Assembly: GCA_017476305.1 (NCBI GenBank)
Contig: JAFVAA010000543.1
Location: 1 to 5,795, forward strand
Source of the DNA: Lachnospiraceae bacterium
Lineage (GTDB): Bacteria > Bacillota > Clostridia > Lachnospirales > Lachnospiraceae
Reading direction: 5' to 3'
DNA: 5,795 bases
The notes beneath the pieces were generated by a model. It saw nothing but the letters and a program-made list of their open reading frames with translations. It was not told the origin of the DNA and searched no databases. Below are positions 1 to 5,391 of the stretch, in pieces (the stretch's first letter is position 1; every line of letters begins with the position of its first letter). The translations under genes and the position numbers were made by a program.

Positions 1-159
1 AGCGGTCATGGTTCGGGGGATGGATGACGGAGTGGGGAGACCATATGCAGTTTTGAAGGTACTAGTATGAGCAAAGCTGGGGCTGCAAAAGCCTTATGCA
101 GTAATGGAGCATCATGGAGACCATGGATGTAGGAAAATAGTGGTTATATAGTATCAAAG
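1..159. other. Left edge without a recognisable gene; two tiny overlapping ORFs
   Basis: No protein family could be recognised here. On the + strand, a frame open from position 2 ends at TGA 68-70 and could be the last 22 codons of a gene starting left of the window. A 21-codon ORF starts with ATG at 67, overlaps that stop as ATGA, and ends at TAG 130-132; its peptide finishes with SWRPWM. A weak GAAGG lies about seven bases before its ATG. The ATGA overlap and a terminator-like hairpin just downstream would fit the 3' end of an operon, but such short frames also arise by chance. I see no tRNA, rRNA or transposon end. Confidence 0.2.
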
Positions 160-180
160 AAGACCTGTCTGGTCTTTTTT
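160..180 (+). terminator. Probable intrinsic terminator of an upstream transcript
   Basis: The hairpin AAGACC (160-165) / GGTCTT (171-176) has a five-base loop and runs into a T stretch ending at 180. Extra A-U pairs from the preceding A run could lengthen the stem. It would end transcription entering from the left and insulate the control region of the next gene. The stem is short with three G-C pairs, so it may be only moderately efficient. Confidence 0.55.
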
Positions 181-207
181 AGATTATAGCTGCTCTATAT
201 CAAAAAC

Positions 208-250
208 TGCGAAAAAAGATCTTTTTTAGGTGAAAACAGGTTTTTTCGCA
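208..250. repeat. Inverted repeat with a nested palindrome upstream of the precursor promoter
   Basis: TGCGAAAAAA at 208-217 is matched by its exact reverse complement at 241-250, ten bases per arm. A second perfect palindrome, AAAAAAGATCTTTTTT at 212-227, shares the left arm, so the two structures exclude each other. Both lie upstream of the proposed promoter, so they more likely act as DNA (protein sites or curved A-tract DNA) than as RNA. The arms contain the same TGCGAAAA box that is repeated at 241-280. Confidence 0.6.
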
Positions 251-280
251 ATAATTGCAATCTTTTCGCAAGTTCTGCAA
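241..280. promoter_or_regulatory. Tandem 20-bp operator-like repeats abutting the promoter
   Basis: Read on the minus strand, two adjacent 20-bp units (280-261 and 260-241) share the pattern TTGCA-N4-TTGCGAAAA and match at 15 of 20 positions; four of the five differences fall in the N4 spacer. TTGC elements therefore recur about every ten bases, on one face of the helix. AraC/XylS-type regulators bind tandem two-box sites of this kind next to the -35 element, and LytTR regulators use direct repeats at a similar spacing. The AraC-type gene at 3773-4651 is the obvious local candidate binder. The repeats are seen directly; the regulator assignment is inference. Confidence 0.55.
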
Positions 281-314
281 TTCCATTTGTTTGCTTTTTT
301 TGTCATAATAATAT
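281..314 (+). promoter_or_regulatory. Putative promoter of the precursor-PqqD operon
   Basis: Two overlapping sigma-A-like readings exist. One is TTGTTT (287-292), a 16-base spacer and TAATAT (309-314). The other is an extended -10, TGTCATAAT (301-309), with only a poor -35 at 281-286. In the second, the tandem repeats directly touch the -35 position, as expected for a promoter that depends on a bound activator. Transcription would start near 315-321 and leave a leader of roughly 50 bases. Confidence 0.45.
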
Positions 315-369
315 CGAAGCATAGGTAATTTGTGACGGAGTTACAAGTGTGAATATAGGAGGTAATATT

Positions 370-807
370 ATGGAGAAGAGAAGATGGATTCAACCATTGG
401 CTACGGTTCAGGGGTTTGTAGCAAATGAGTATGTTGCAGCTTGTTGGGCAGTAACATGTGATTTACCGGCAGAGGGAGCGAACAGATTTGTAAAAGGCGG
501 GCATGATTTAGGGGCTTATGATGCAATCGGTGGAGAGCACAGAGCCGGTTCTTGCGGAACAGCAGGTCACTATACCATCTTGACAGATGAGAATAATGTA
601 CCATATAAGATGATTGAGTATCAGAACTTGATTCAGAAGGATTTGGACTGTACACTGTATACGGATGGCTCTTATACAACGCCCAAAGATATTGCTACCG
701 TAAAAGCAAATGAGACAATCTATTGGTCGACTAAGTCCAGACAGAATGGTGCTGATCAGATTTTCCAGCATTATGGACATACTAGTGGACAGACAAATCA
801 TTCATGA
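370..807 (+). CDS. Small Cys-containing protein, candidate RiPP precursor (145 aa)
   Basis: I do not recognise a named family. The start chosen is ATG 370 because TAGGAGGT (356-363) sits at ideal spacing; the GTG at 349 would lie upstream of that site. The N-terminus, with W6, P9 and the segment VQGFVANEYVAACW (13-26), looks leader-like. From memory, similar WxxPxxxVQxFxxNEYVAAC starts occur in other Lachnospiraceae small proteins, but I cannot verify this. Cysteines are at 25, 30, 62 and 94. The remainder is polar and rich in Tyr, His, Gly, Thr and Asp, with no signal peptide or membrane segment, and it ends in Ser145. It leads the operon with a PqqD protein 49 bases downstream and faces a radical SAM operon, hence the substrate role. 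At 145 residues it is long for a precursor, so a non-peptide role remains possible. Confidence 0.6.
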   Translation: MEKRRWIQPLATVQGFVANEYVAACWAVTCDLPAEGANRFVKGGHDLGAYDAIGGEHRAGSCGTAGHYTILTDENNVPYKMIEYQNLIQKDLDCTLYTDGSYTTPKDIATVKANETIYWSTKSRQNGADQIFQHYGHTSGQTNHS

Positions 808-856
808 TGCAGAGGATATTTTTCACTATTAGCATACATAATGTGGGAGGGTTCCT

Positions 857-1147
857 ATGAAAGAACCGAAGTATCAGACACAGCCGGAGTTTATTTTAAG
901 AGAAATTGGAAATGAAACGGTATTAGTGCCAGTCGGTGTGACAGGTGAATTGGAAAATTGTATGATATCGCTAAATGAGACCTATGGTTTTCTGTGGAAA
1001 CAGTTTCAAGAGCCATGTACTGTATCAAAAGCGATTGAGAATGCGCGTGACCGGTATGAGGATCCGGAGGGACTGATGGAAAGGCAGATACGTGAGGCAG
1101 TAGAGGAGTTTGTGAAGCGTTCTGTTTTAAAAGTAGTGGAAGAATGA
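857..1147 (+). CDS. PqqD-family RiPP recognition protein (96 aa)
   Basis: The length and pattern fit stand-alone PqqD-like proteins: FILREIGNETVLVPVG (about 12-27) forms the first beta strands, SLNETYGFLWKQF (38-50) is the hallmark turn and helix, and a charged C-terminal helical part follows (56-96). PqqD domains bind the leader of a ribosomal peptide and present it to a modifying enzyme, classically the radical SAM/SPASM protein PqqE. The GGGAGG at 845-850 gives a good ribosome binding site. It follows the candidate precursor on the same strand with no terminator between, so the two are probably co-transcribed. The likely partner, the radical SAM enzyme, lies on the opposite strand. The family call is confident; the partner is inferred. 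Confidence 0.85.
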   Translation: MKEPKYQTQPEFILREIGNETVLVPVGVTGELENCMISLNETYGFLWKQFQEPCTVSKAIENARDRYEDPEGLMERQIREAVEEFVKRSVLKVVEE

Positions 1148-1177
1148 GGAGAAAAGAAACGCATCGAATATTTCATG

Positions 1178-1223
1178 AATAAAAAGAGGTTCTGTATTCG
1201 GAAGAGAATCACAGAACCTCTTT
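1178..1223 (-). terminator. Strong hairpin terminator between convergent operons, possibly bidirectional
   Basis: A 13-bp perfect stem (1183-1195 with 1211-1223) is extended by ATTC/GAAT across one bulged base and closed by a six-base loop. On the minus strand it runs straight into TTTTTATT, a good terminator for the leftward operon ending at 1283. On the plus strand only TTT follows before CTG, so stopping the precursor-PqqD transcript would be weaker. It fills most of the gap between the convergent genes. Confidence 0.85.
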
Positions 1224-1282
1224 CTGCTATGTACCAGGACTGTAAAGGAACATTTCATTACGAACAGTTCCGAAGAAAGAGA

Positions 1283-2662
1283 TTATTTTTTAAAGATAAA
1301 TTGATAAAGGGAAATCAAAAATGGTCGAAAGGGCACCAGATGAAGCCAGATATGGGAAAAAAAGAACCACCAAAAACTTCTTTTATCGAGAATCTGTCCT
1401 TTTCGCTTTACCTTTGTAATGATGGCAAAAATGCGCTCCTCCGGCAGAGGCCCCTCAATCTCTGTTTGATTGTCGCCTACAAAATAGCAGCCCTCTTTTT
1501 TTATTTTATATAATCTATGCATCACATATTTGCCGTTTTCCCTTTGGAAAAAAACCATATCCCCACGGTGCAGTTTTCTATCTGGCTTTTTAAAATAAAT
1601 GGTATCTTTTCCATGCTCTAAAAACGGTGACATACTATTTCCTGTGATGATCATCGACACTTCTTTTCCAAGTGTTACCTGCTCTTTTAATAAATCAAAA
1701 TACTCTTTTGCATCTATTGGCATCTTTTGACTTCCTCCTGACCTTTTTATGAAATAGTCCGGCTCTGCGTATGCCATTGACGGGTATAATTCATCAGCTA
1801 ACAGATCTACTGCTTCCTTTGAAATGGTACAGCTTAAATGGTATACAGGGATTTTTTTGATTAAATGTTCCAGAAGCTCCATAGAATCTAAAGCGGCTTT
1901 CTTATCCCAGCTGTTTATGGTGATCTGGCTGTACAGCTCCTTGAATGCCTGCATACTGCTTAAGGGGGAGAGCTCATTCTTTTTTCCCTGACTGAGCATT
2001 ACGATAGCGCGAATCTGCAGGGAGGTATTGTGGCAGATTTCCGAGGAACCGCAGACGGGCCAGCCGTATGCATGCCATTTGTCCTTTTGGCACAGAAGAA
2101 GCGCACGATCCCCATTTACTACGGCTCCATTTTTATATTTTTCCCATAGAGAAGCTTGTGTGGATTTGCCTACTCCTGAAGGTGCAGAAAAAAGAATGGC
2201 ATTTTGCCCGTATTGCAGGTAAGCGCAGTGAAGAACCAGTCCGCTTTTTGACAGAAGTCTTCTCTCCAAAGAAAAAAGAGAACTAAAAACAGTATCCAGT
2301 ACCAGGAGATTTAACATGGCTTCATTTAGATAGATGATGGCCTGGGCTTCTGTCTGCTCATCATACAGGGCATAGTAATCTTCCCTTCCTCTGGCGCGGA
2401 TAAGACGCATTTCAAGCGACGAGTCACGGTAAACCATCAGGTCATCCCTTACAGCGACAGGGGTCTGCTTTAGGGATTCTAAAATCTCCTGAAATTCGAT
2501 AGAGGTTTTTCGTTCTATACAGTAGCTATAATCGACTACCGCATCCTCGTTCCGTGTTTCGAATAACAGAAAGTTCTTCGGAGGACAGATATCGTCCGGA
2601 TAGGTCACTTGAAATACAAAGTTTCCTATTTTAAATTTCTTTGTCTGATTCGTTGGCATCAT
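1283..2662 (-). CDS. HPr-kinase-like / S26 signal-peptidase-like fusion protein (459 aa)
   Basis: Residues about 1-300 resemble the HprK-like kinases found in RiPP loci: a divergent N-terminal part, LVLHCAYL (142-149), a Walker A loop SAPSGVGKST (159-168) and NGDRALL (183-189) where HPr kinase has its acidic motif. Residues about 314-425 form an S26/S24-type peptidase: GNSMSP with nucleophile Ser343, GDMVF (367-371), MHRL with candidate base His382, and GDN (396-398). The Ser/His arrangement resembles SipW/ER-type signal peptidases, not the Ser/Lys LepB type. A hydrophobic aromatic tail (430-456) may anchor it in the membrane. The start, ATG 2662, has AGGAG nine bases upstream and overlaps the radical SAM gene by 32 nt. 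The likely role is phosphorylating and cleaving the modified peptide (inferred). Each half is about the size of a stand-alone protein. Confidence 0.8.
   Translation of the reverse strand: MMPTNQTKKFKIGNFVFQVTYPDDICPPKNFLLFETRNEDAVVDYSYCIERKTSIEFQEILESLKQTPVAVRDDLMVYRDSSLEMRLIRARGREDYYALYDEQTEAQAIIYLNEAMLNLLVLDTVFSSLFSLERRLLSKSGLVLHCAYLQYGQNAILFSAPSGVGKSTQASLWEKYKNGAVVNGDRALLLCQKDKWHAYGWPVCGSSEICHNTSLQIRAIVMLSQGKKNELSPLSSMQAFKELYSQITINSWDKKAALDSMELLEHLIKKIPVYHLSCTISKEAVDLLADELYPSMAYAEPDYFIKRSGGSQKMPIDAKEYFDLLKEQVTLGKEVSMIITGNSMSPFLEHGKDTIYFKKPDRKLHRGDMVFFQRENGKYVMHRLYKIKKEGCYFVGDNQTEIEGPLPEERIFAIITKVKRKGQILDKRSFWWFFFSHIWLHLVPFRPFLISLYQFIFKK
1721..1739 (-). promoter_or_regulatory. Internal ribosome binding site and Met at the kinase-protease junction
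   Basis: Within the fusion gene, AGGAGG (minus strand, 1739-1734) lies ten bases before an in-frame ATG (1723-1721) encoding Met314, exactly where the kinase-like part ends and the peptidase part begins. Initiation here would give a 146-residue stand-alone S26 peptidase (1723 to 1283). Spacing is slightly long for this motif. It may be a functional second start or a relic of two genes that fused. Confidence 0.45.
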
Positions 2663-3776
2663 CGGCAGAATCTCCTTTTAGTAGTTGATAAGATGCTTCG
2701 GCAAGCCTGCAGATATAGTCCGGTACTCCGTCATAGCTGCCGCTTTCATAGAGTGCACTGGCGGGACAGATATGGCAGAAGGGACGCAGATAGCAGGTGC
2801 TGCATTTGGAATTGATATGTAATTTTTGCAGCTTCGTCCGAATCTGTTTCCACGCCTCTTTAAAACCGACCTGAAAGACCGGAGCGGATGGAGTGGAAAG
2901 CATTACACAGGGCCGCATCTCTCCCTGCCAGTTAATGGTAAAGGAACAGTTGCCTGCCATGCACTGTGTTCCGGAAATTTCCTGTATGGGGGAATCTGCC
3001 CGTAAACGCAGATTCTCTGCCATTTGCAGCATGCGTTTTCTGTATGCTGCATAATCAGGTGCGGGCATGGCGTGCTTTAAATCCTGGAACCAGATAGATG
3101 CAGCGGTTTCAGGTTCCAGTCTGGCGGCTTTATCGTATGCAGAAGCACGTTCTCTGGTAGCCGGATACATATAAGAATCTATGTGAATTGGAACCGAAAG
3201 TTCTTTTCCCAGAGTAAAAATTTTTTCTGTGTCGGTTTTGTTCTGCGGGACAGCACTGCAGCCGACCTTAACATCGATGCCTCGTTCCTTTAGCAGATGA
3301 ATTGCCTGTATGGCTTTTTCATAGCCTGCTTTATAGTGGCAGAGACGCTCATAGGTGTCTGAATCCGTTCCATAAAGTGTCAGGTTGATTCTTCTGGGCT
3401 TAAAAGAGGCAAAAAAATCAGCCCAATCCTCATCTAACAGGGTTCCGTTCGTATTTACAGTCAGTATCATGCCTAAGGATCGAAGTTCTTTGTACAATGT
3501 GCGAAAATCACGGTATAGAAGGGGCTCTCCTCCTGTCAGGAGAAGAAAGAGTGTTCCGGCTTCCTTCATTTCATGTGCCAGAGAAAGCCATTTCTCCATG
3601 GTGCGCAGCCTTCCCTTCCTCTCCATTTCCTCTCTGCCAAGGCGCACGTAGCACATATCACAATCCATATTGCAGAGAGGCAAGAGCTCTAAGCTTCCGT
3701 TTATCGGAATTCCTGTCTGTACAGCCTTCCTTAGCAGGGAAAGCTCGACAGGAGTTGCATCTGCCATTTCATTCAT
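2631..3776 (-). CDS. Radical SAM/SPASM peptide-modifying enzyme (381 aa)
   Basis: The radical SAM core carries the cluster motif CNMDCDMC (Cys35, 39, 42), which binds the 4Fe-4S cluster that cleaves S-adenosylmethionine, followed by TGGEPL (81-86) and VNTNGT (107-112). The C-terminal SPASM region has Cys272 and 277, GEMRPC ending in Cys290, then Cys325, 328, 334, 337 and 356, enough for two auxiliary clusters. This family (PqqE, MftC, sactisynthases, ranthipeptide and streptide synthases) modifies ribosomal peptides by radical chemistry in the cytoplasm. The length is typical. The start, ATG 3776, follows GGAGGG and overlaps the AraC stop as ATGA, so translation is probably coupled. No PqqD domain is fused, matching the separate PqqD at 857-1147. 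The bond formed cannot be told from the sequence. Confidence 0.9.
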   Translation of the reverse strand: MNEMADATPVELSLLRKAVQTGIPINGSLELLPLCNMDCDMCYVRLGREEMERKGRLRTMEKWLSLAHEMKEAGTLFLLLTGGEPLLYRDFRTLYKELRSLGMILTVNTNGTLLDEDWADFFASFKPRRINLTLYGTDSDTYERLCHYKAGYEKAIQAIHLLKERGIDVKVGCSAVPQNKTDTEKIFTLGKELSVPIHIDSYMYPATRERASAYDKAARLEPETAASIWFQDLKHAMPAPDYAAYRKRMLQMAENLRLRADSPIQEISGTQCMAGNCSFTINWQGEMRPCVMLSTPSAPVFQVGFKEAWKQIRTKLQKLHINSKCSTCYLRPFCHICPASALYESGSYDGVPDYICRLAEASYQLLKGDSADDANESDKEI

Positions 3777-4651
3777 AAATCCCTCCGTATTGCATACTGT
3801 TTCTGATATTCCTTTGGTGACATTCCGTACTCTTTTTTAAATGCCCGGAATAAACCGGAATAATCTTTGAAACCGTAATCCATATATTTATTGCTGATAT
3901 CTTCATTTCCAAGTAAGCTTGCACGTACCAGCTCCAATCGTTTTTTGGTCAGATACTGGTGCAGAGTGACACAAAAGGTGTCTTTAAATATATGCGAAAT
4001 ATGATATTTACTAACGAAGAATTGTTTGGCAAGCAGGTCAAGACTAATCTCCTCCTTCAAATTCTGTTCAATGTATATAGCCAGATCATGAGCCAGTGTA
4101 CGTTCCGCCTCTTTCTCCTTCGGGTGGGCCAGTTCGTATACAATGCGGTTCAATGTCAGTATAAGATCATGAAAATATACGGTTACCTGTTCGGATTTGC
4201 CGAAGCGTTCGGTATTCTGTTCTTCTAACAGATGGAAAATTTTATTCTGTAAAAGTTTGAAAGTGGCAGGATCTAAATGATAGAGATAATTTTTTGTTCG
4301 AATCGTTTGTGATAAAATGTACCCATAGTCGTTCGTTCTTTCTAGAAGATGACCAAAATATTCTTTGCTGACAATGATGATAAAACTGGCATATGGTGTG
4401 TCCGAATCCATATAAGAGACATGATGGACAGTACGCGGAGGCAATAAAAGCACATGTCCCGGAAAAAGGGAGTATTCTGTATTTTCAATGCAGATGGATA
4501 CCTTTCCGTTTAGAAAAAACGTAAATTCATAAAAATCATGGCTGCGTGTTTTCATATCAATACCAGAGAGATTATTGATATAAAAAAGCTCGAAGTTTTT
4601 TTCCTGTAGCATACCGTTTTGATCAAAATCCATATGTATCTGCTTTTTCAT
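3773..4651 (-). CDS. AraC-family transcriptional regulator with N-terminal cupin (292 aa)
   Basis: The N-terminal part fits an AraC_binding cupin: HDFYEFTFFLNGKV (38-51) and LFPGHVLLLPPRTVHHV (62-78) are its beta-barrel signatures. The C-terminal ~100 residues are a double helix-turn-helix: LLAKQFFVSKYHISHIFKD (206-224) and YGFKDYSGLFRAFKKEYGMSP (259-279) carry the recognition helix and typical end motif. Such proteins sense a small ligand and activate or repress nearby promoters. The start, ATG 4651, follows GAGAGGG nine bases upstream; another ATG seven bases earlier is out of frame. It is the first gene of the leftward operon and overlaps the radical SAM start by 4 nt, so it is probably the pathway-specific regulator. 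The ligand is unknown. Confidence 0.88.
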   Translation of the reverse strand: MKKQIHMDFDQNGMLQEKNFELFYINNLSGIDMKTRSHDFYEFTFFLNGKVSICIENTEYSLFPGHVLLLPPRTVHHVSYMDSDTPYASFIIIVSKEYFGHLLERTNDYGYILSQTIRTKNYLYHLDPATFKLLQNKIFHLLEEQNTERFGKSEQVTVYFHDLILTLNRIVYELAHPKEKEAERTLAHDLAIYIEQNLKEEISLDLLAKQFFVSKYHISHIFKDTFCVTLHQYLTKKRLELVRASLLGNEDISNKYMDYGFKDYSGLFRAFKKEYGMSPKEYQKQYAIRRDL

Positions 4652-4707
4652 GCGCCATGTCCCTCTCTGGTGTCAACAACTGGATAAAAAATAAAAATTA
4701 TATTATT

Positions 4708-4736
4708 ATTGTACTATGAAACATATTTATTATCAA
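4708..4736 (-). promoter_or_regulatory. Promoter of the AraC-radical SAM-kinase/protease operon
   Basis: On the minus strand TTGATA (4736-4731) is followed after 17 bases by TACAAT (4713-4708), a close sigma-A match at optimal spacing. A TATAAT lies a few bases downstream but has no -35 partner. The leader to ATG 4651 would be about 50 bases. A TTGTGAAAAA box (minus strand, 4759-4750), one mismatch from the TTGCGAAAAA box of the tandem repeats, lies upstream, so autoregulation is possible but weakly supported. Confidence 0.6.
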
Positions 4737-4745
4737 GTATTTTTG

Positions 4746-4774
4746 TTGCTTTTTCACAAAATATCATATATACT
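4746..4774 (+). promoter_or_regulatory. Promoter of the peptidyl-prolyl isomerase gene
   Basis: TTGCTT (4746-4751), a 17-base spacer and TATACT (4769-4774) form a good sigma-A promoter reading right. It is back-to-back with the araC-type promoter, with the two -35 elements about ten bases apart, so a protein bound here could affect both. Transcription would start near 4781, giving a leader of about 90 bases that includes the 4802-4823 hairpin. Confidence 0.6.
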
Positions 4775-4801
4775 GTTAGATAATGGTTTATTTTCGTTTT
4801 A

Positions 4802-4823
4802 GCACCTTGAAGCTCCAGGGTGC
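4802..4823. promoter_or_regulatory. Inverted repeat / hairpin in the isomerase leader
   Basis: GCACCTTG pairs with CAGGGTGC (eight pairs, one G-T) around a six-base loop. Neither strand has a T tract after it, so it is not a normal terminator. It falls in the predicted 5' leader of the isomerase transcript and could be an operator, an mRNA-stabilising structure or an attenuator element. Only the dyad itself is certain. Confidence 0.5.
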
Positions 4824-4872
4824 CTGAATGAAATAGTAAAGAAAAAATGAAAAAAGAAAGATGGAGGGTATT

Positions 4873-5391
4873 ATGGCACAGAATCCGATTGTAACGATTG
4901 AAACTACTGAAGGAGTGATTAAAGCAGAACTTTATCCTGATATCGCTCCAAACACTGTAAATAATTACATTTCACTTATTAAAAAGGGATTTTATGACGG
5001 GGTGATCTTTCATAGAGTCATTGAGGGCTTTATGATCCAGGGAGGAGATCCTGATGGCAATGGAACAGGGGGCCCGGGCTACTCCATTAAAGGGGAGTTC
5101 ACACAGAATGGATTTGAAAATCATTTGAAGCATACAGCGGGAGTGTTGTCAATGGCACGTTCCCAGATGCCAAATTCAGCCGGTTCCCAGTTTTTTATCA
5201 TGCATAGGAATGCACCTCATTTAGATGGAGCCTATGCGGCCTTTGGCAAGGTGATCGAAGGAATGGATGTGGTGGACCGTATTGCAGAAACCGATACGGA
5301 CAGCATGGATGCACCCTTAGATACGATTAAAATGCTCAAGGTGACGGTAGATACTTTTGGTGTGGAATATCCGGCACCGGAGATCTGTTAG
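4873..5391 (+). CDS. Cyclophilin-type peptidyl-prolyl cis-trans isomerase (172 aa)
   Basis: It catalyses cis-trans isomerisation of Xaa-Pro bonds and assists protein folding; there is no signal peptide, so it acts in the cytoplasm. The core signature FHRVIEGFMIQGGD (46-59) supplies catalytic Arg48 with Phe53, Met54 and Gln56. GSQFFIM (104-110) and HLDGAYAAFGKV (116-127) follow. The position of human cyclophilin A Trp121 is His116, common in bacterial members and usually linked to weak cyclosporin binding. I chose ATG 4873 over ATG 4861 because GGAGGG (4863-4868) lies just before it. Length is typical of small bacterial cyclophilins. It has its own promoter and probably no role in the peptide locus, although peptide-acting folding factors cannot be excluded. 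Confidence 0.93.
   Translation: MAQNPIVTIETTEGVIKAELYPDIAPNTVNNYISLIKKGFYDGVIFHRVIEGFMIQGGDPDGNGTGGPGYSIKGEFTQNGFENHLKHTAGVLSMARSQMPNSAGSQFFIMHRNAPHLDGAYAAFGKVIEGMDVVDRIAETDTDSMDAPLDTIKMLKVTVDTFGVEYPAPEIC

Noticed and set aside
212..227. AAAAAAGATCTTTTTT palindrome as a terminator
   Set aside because: The stem is nearly all A-T and lies upstream of the promoter; a better terminator precedes it at 160-180.
349..369. GTG start at 349 for the candidate precursor
   Set aside because: It lies upstream of the TAGGAGGT at 356-363, which is ideally spaced for ATG 370, and has no ribosome site of its own.
401..801. Minus-strand open frames opposite the candidate precursor
   Set aside because: They lie wholly opposite a gene with a strong ribosome site and look like shadow translations with no domain.
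1175..1513. Plus-strand open frame of 112 codons
   Set aside because: It begins inside the terminator hairpin and runs antisense to the kinase-protease C-terminus. It has no ribosome site, and its protein has no recognisable pattern.
370..4651. Lasso peptide or lanthipeptide locus
   Set aside because: HprK-like kinase and PqqD occur in lasso loci, but there is no asparagine-synthetase-like cyclase, transglutaminase-like B2 protease, LanM/LanB/LanC or exporter in the window.
4861..4872. ATG at 4861 as the isomerase start
   Set aside because: The GGAGGG at 4863-4868 would be inside the gene; it is placed correctly for ATG 4873, and cyclophilins of this type begin near that residue.
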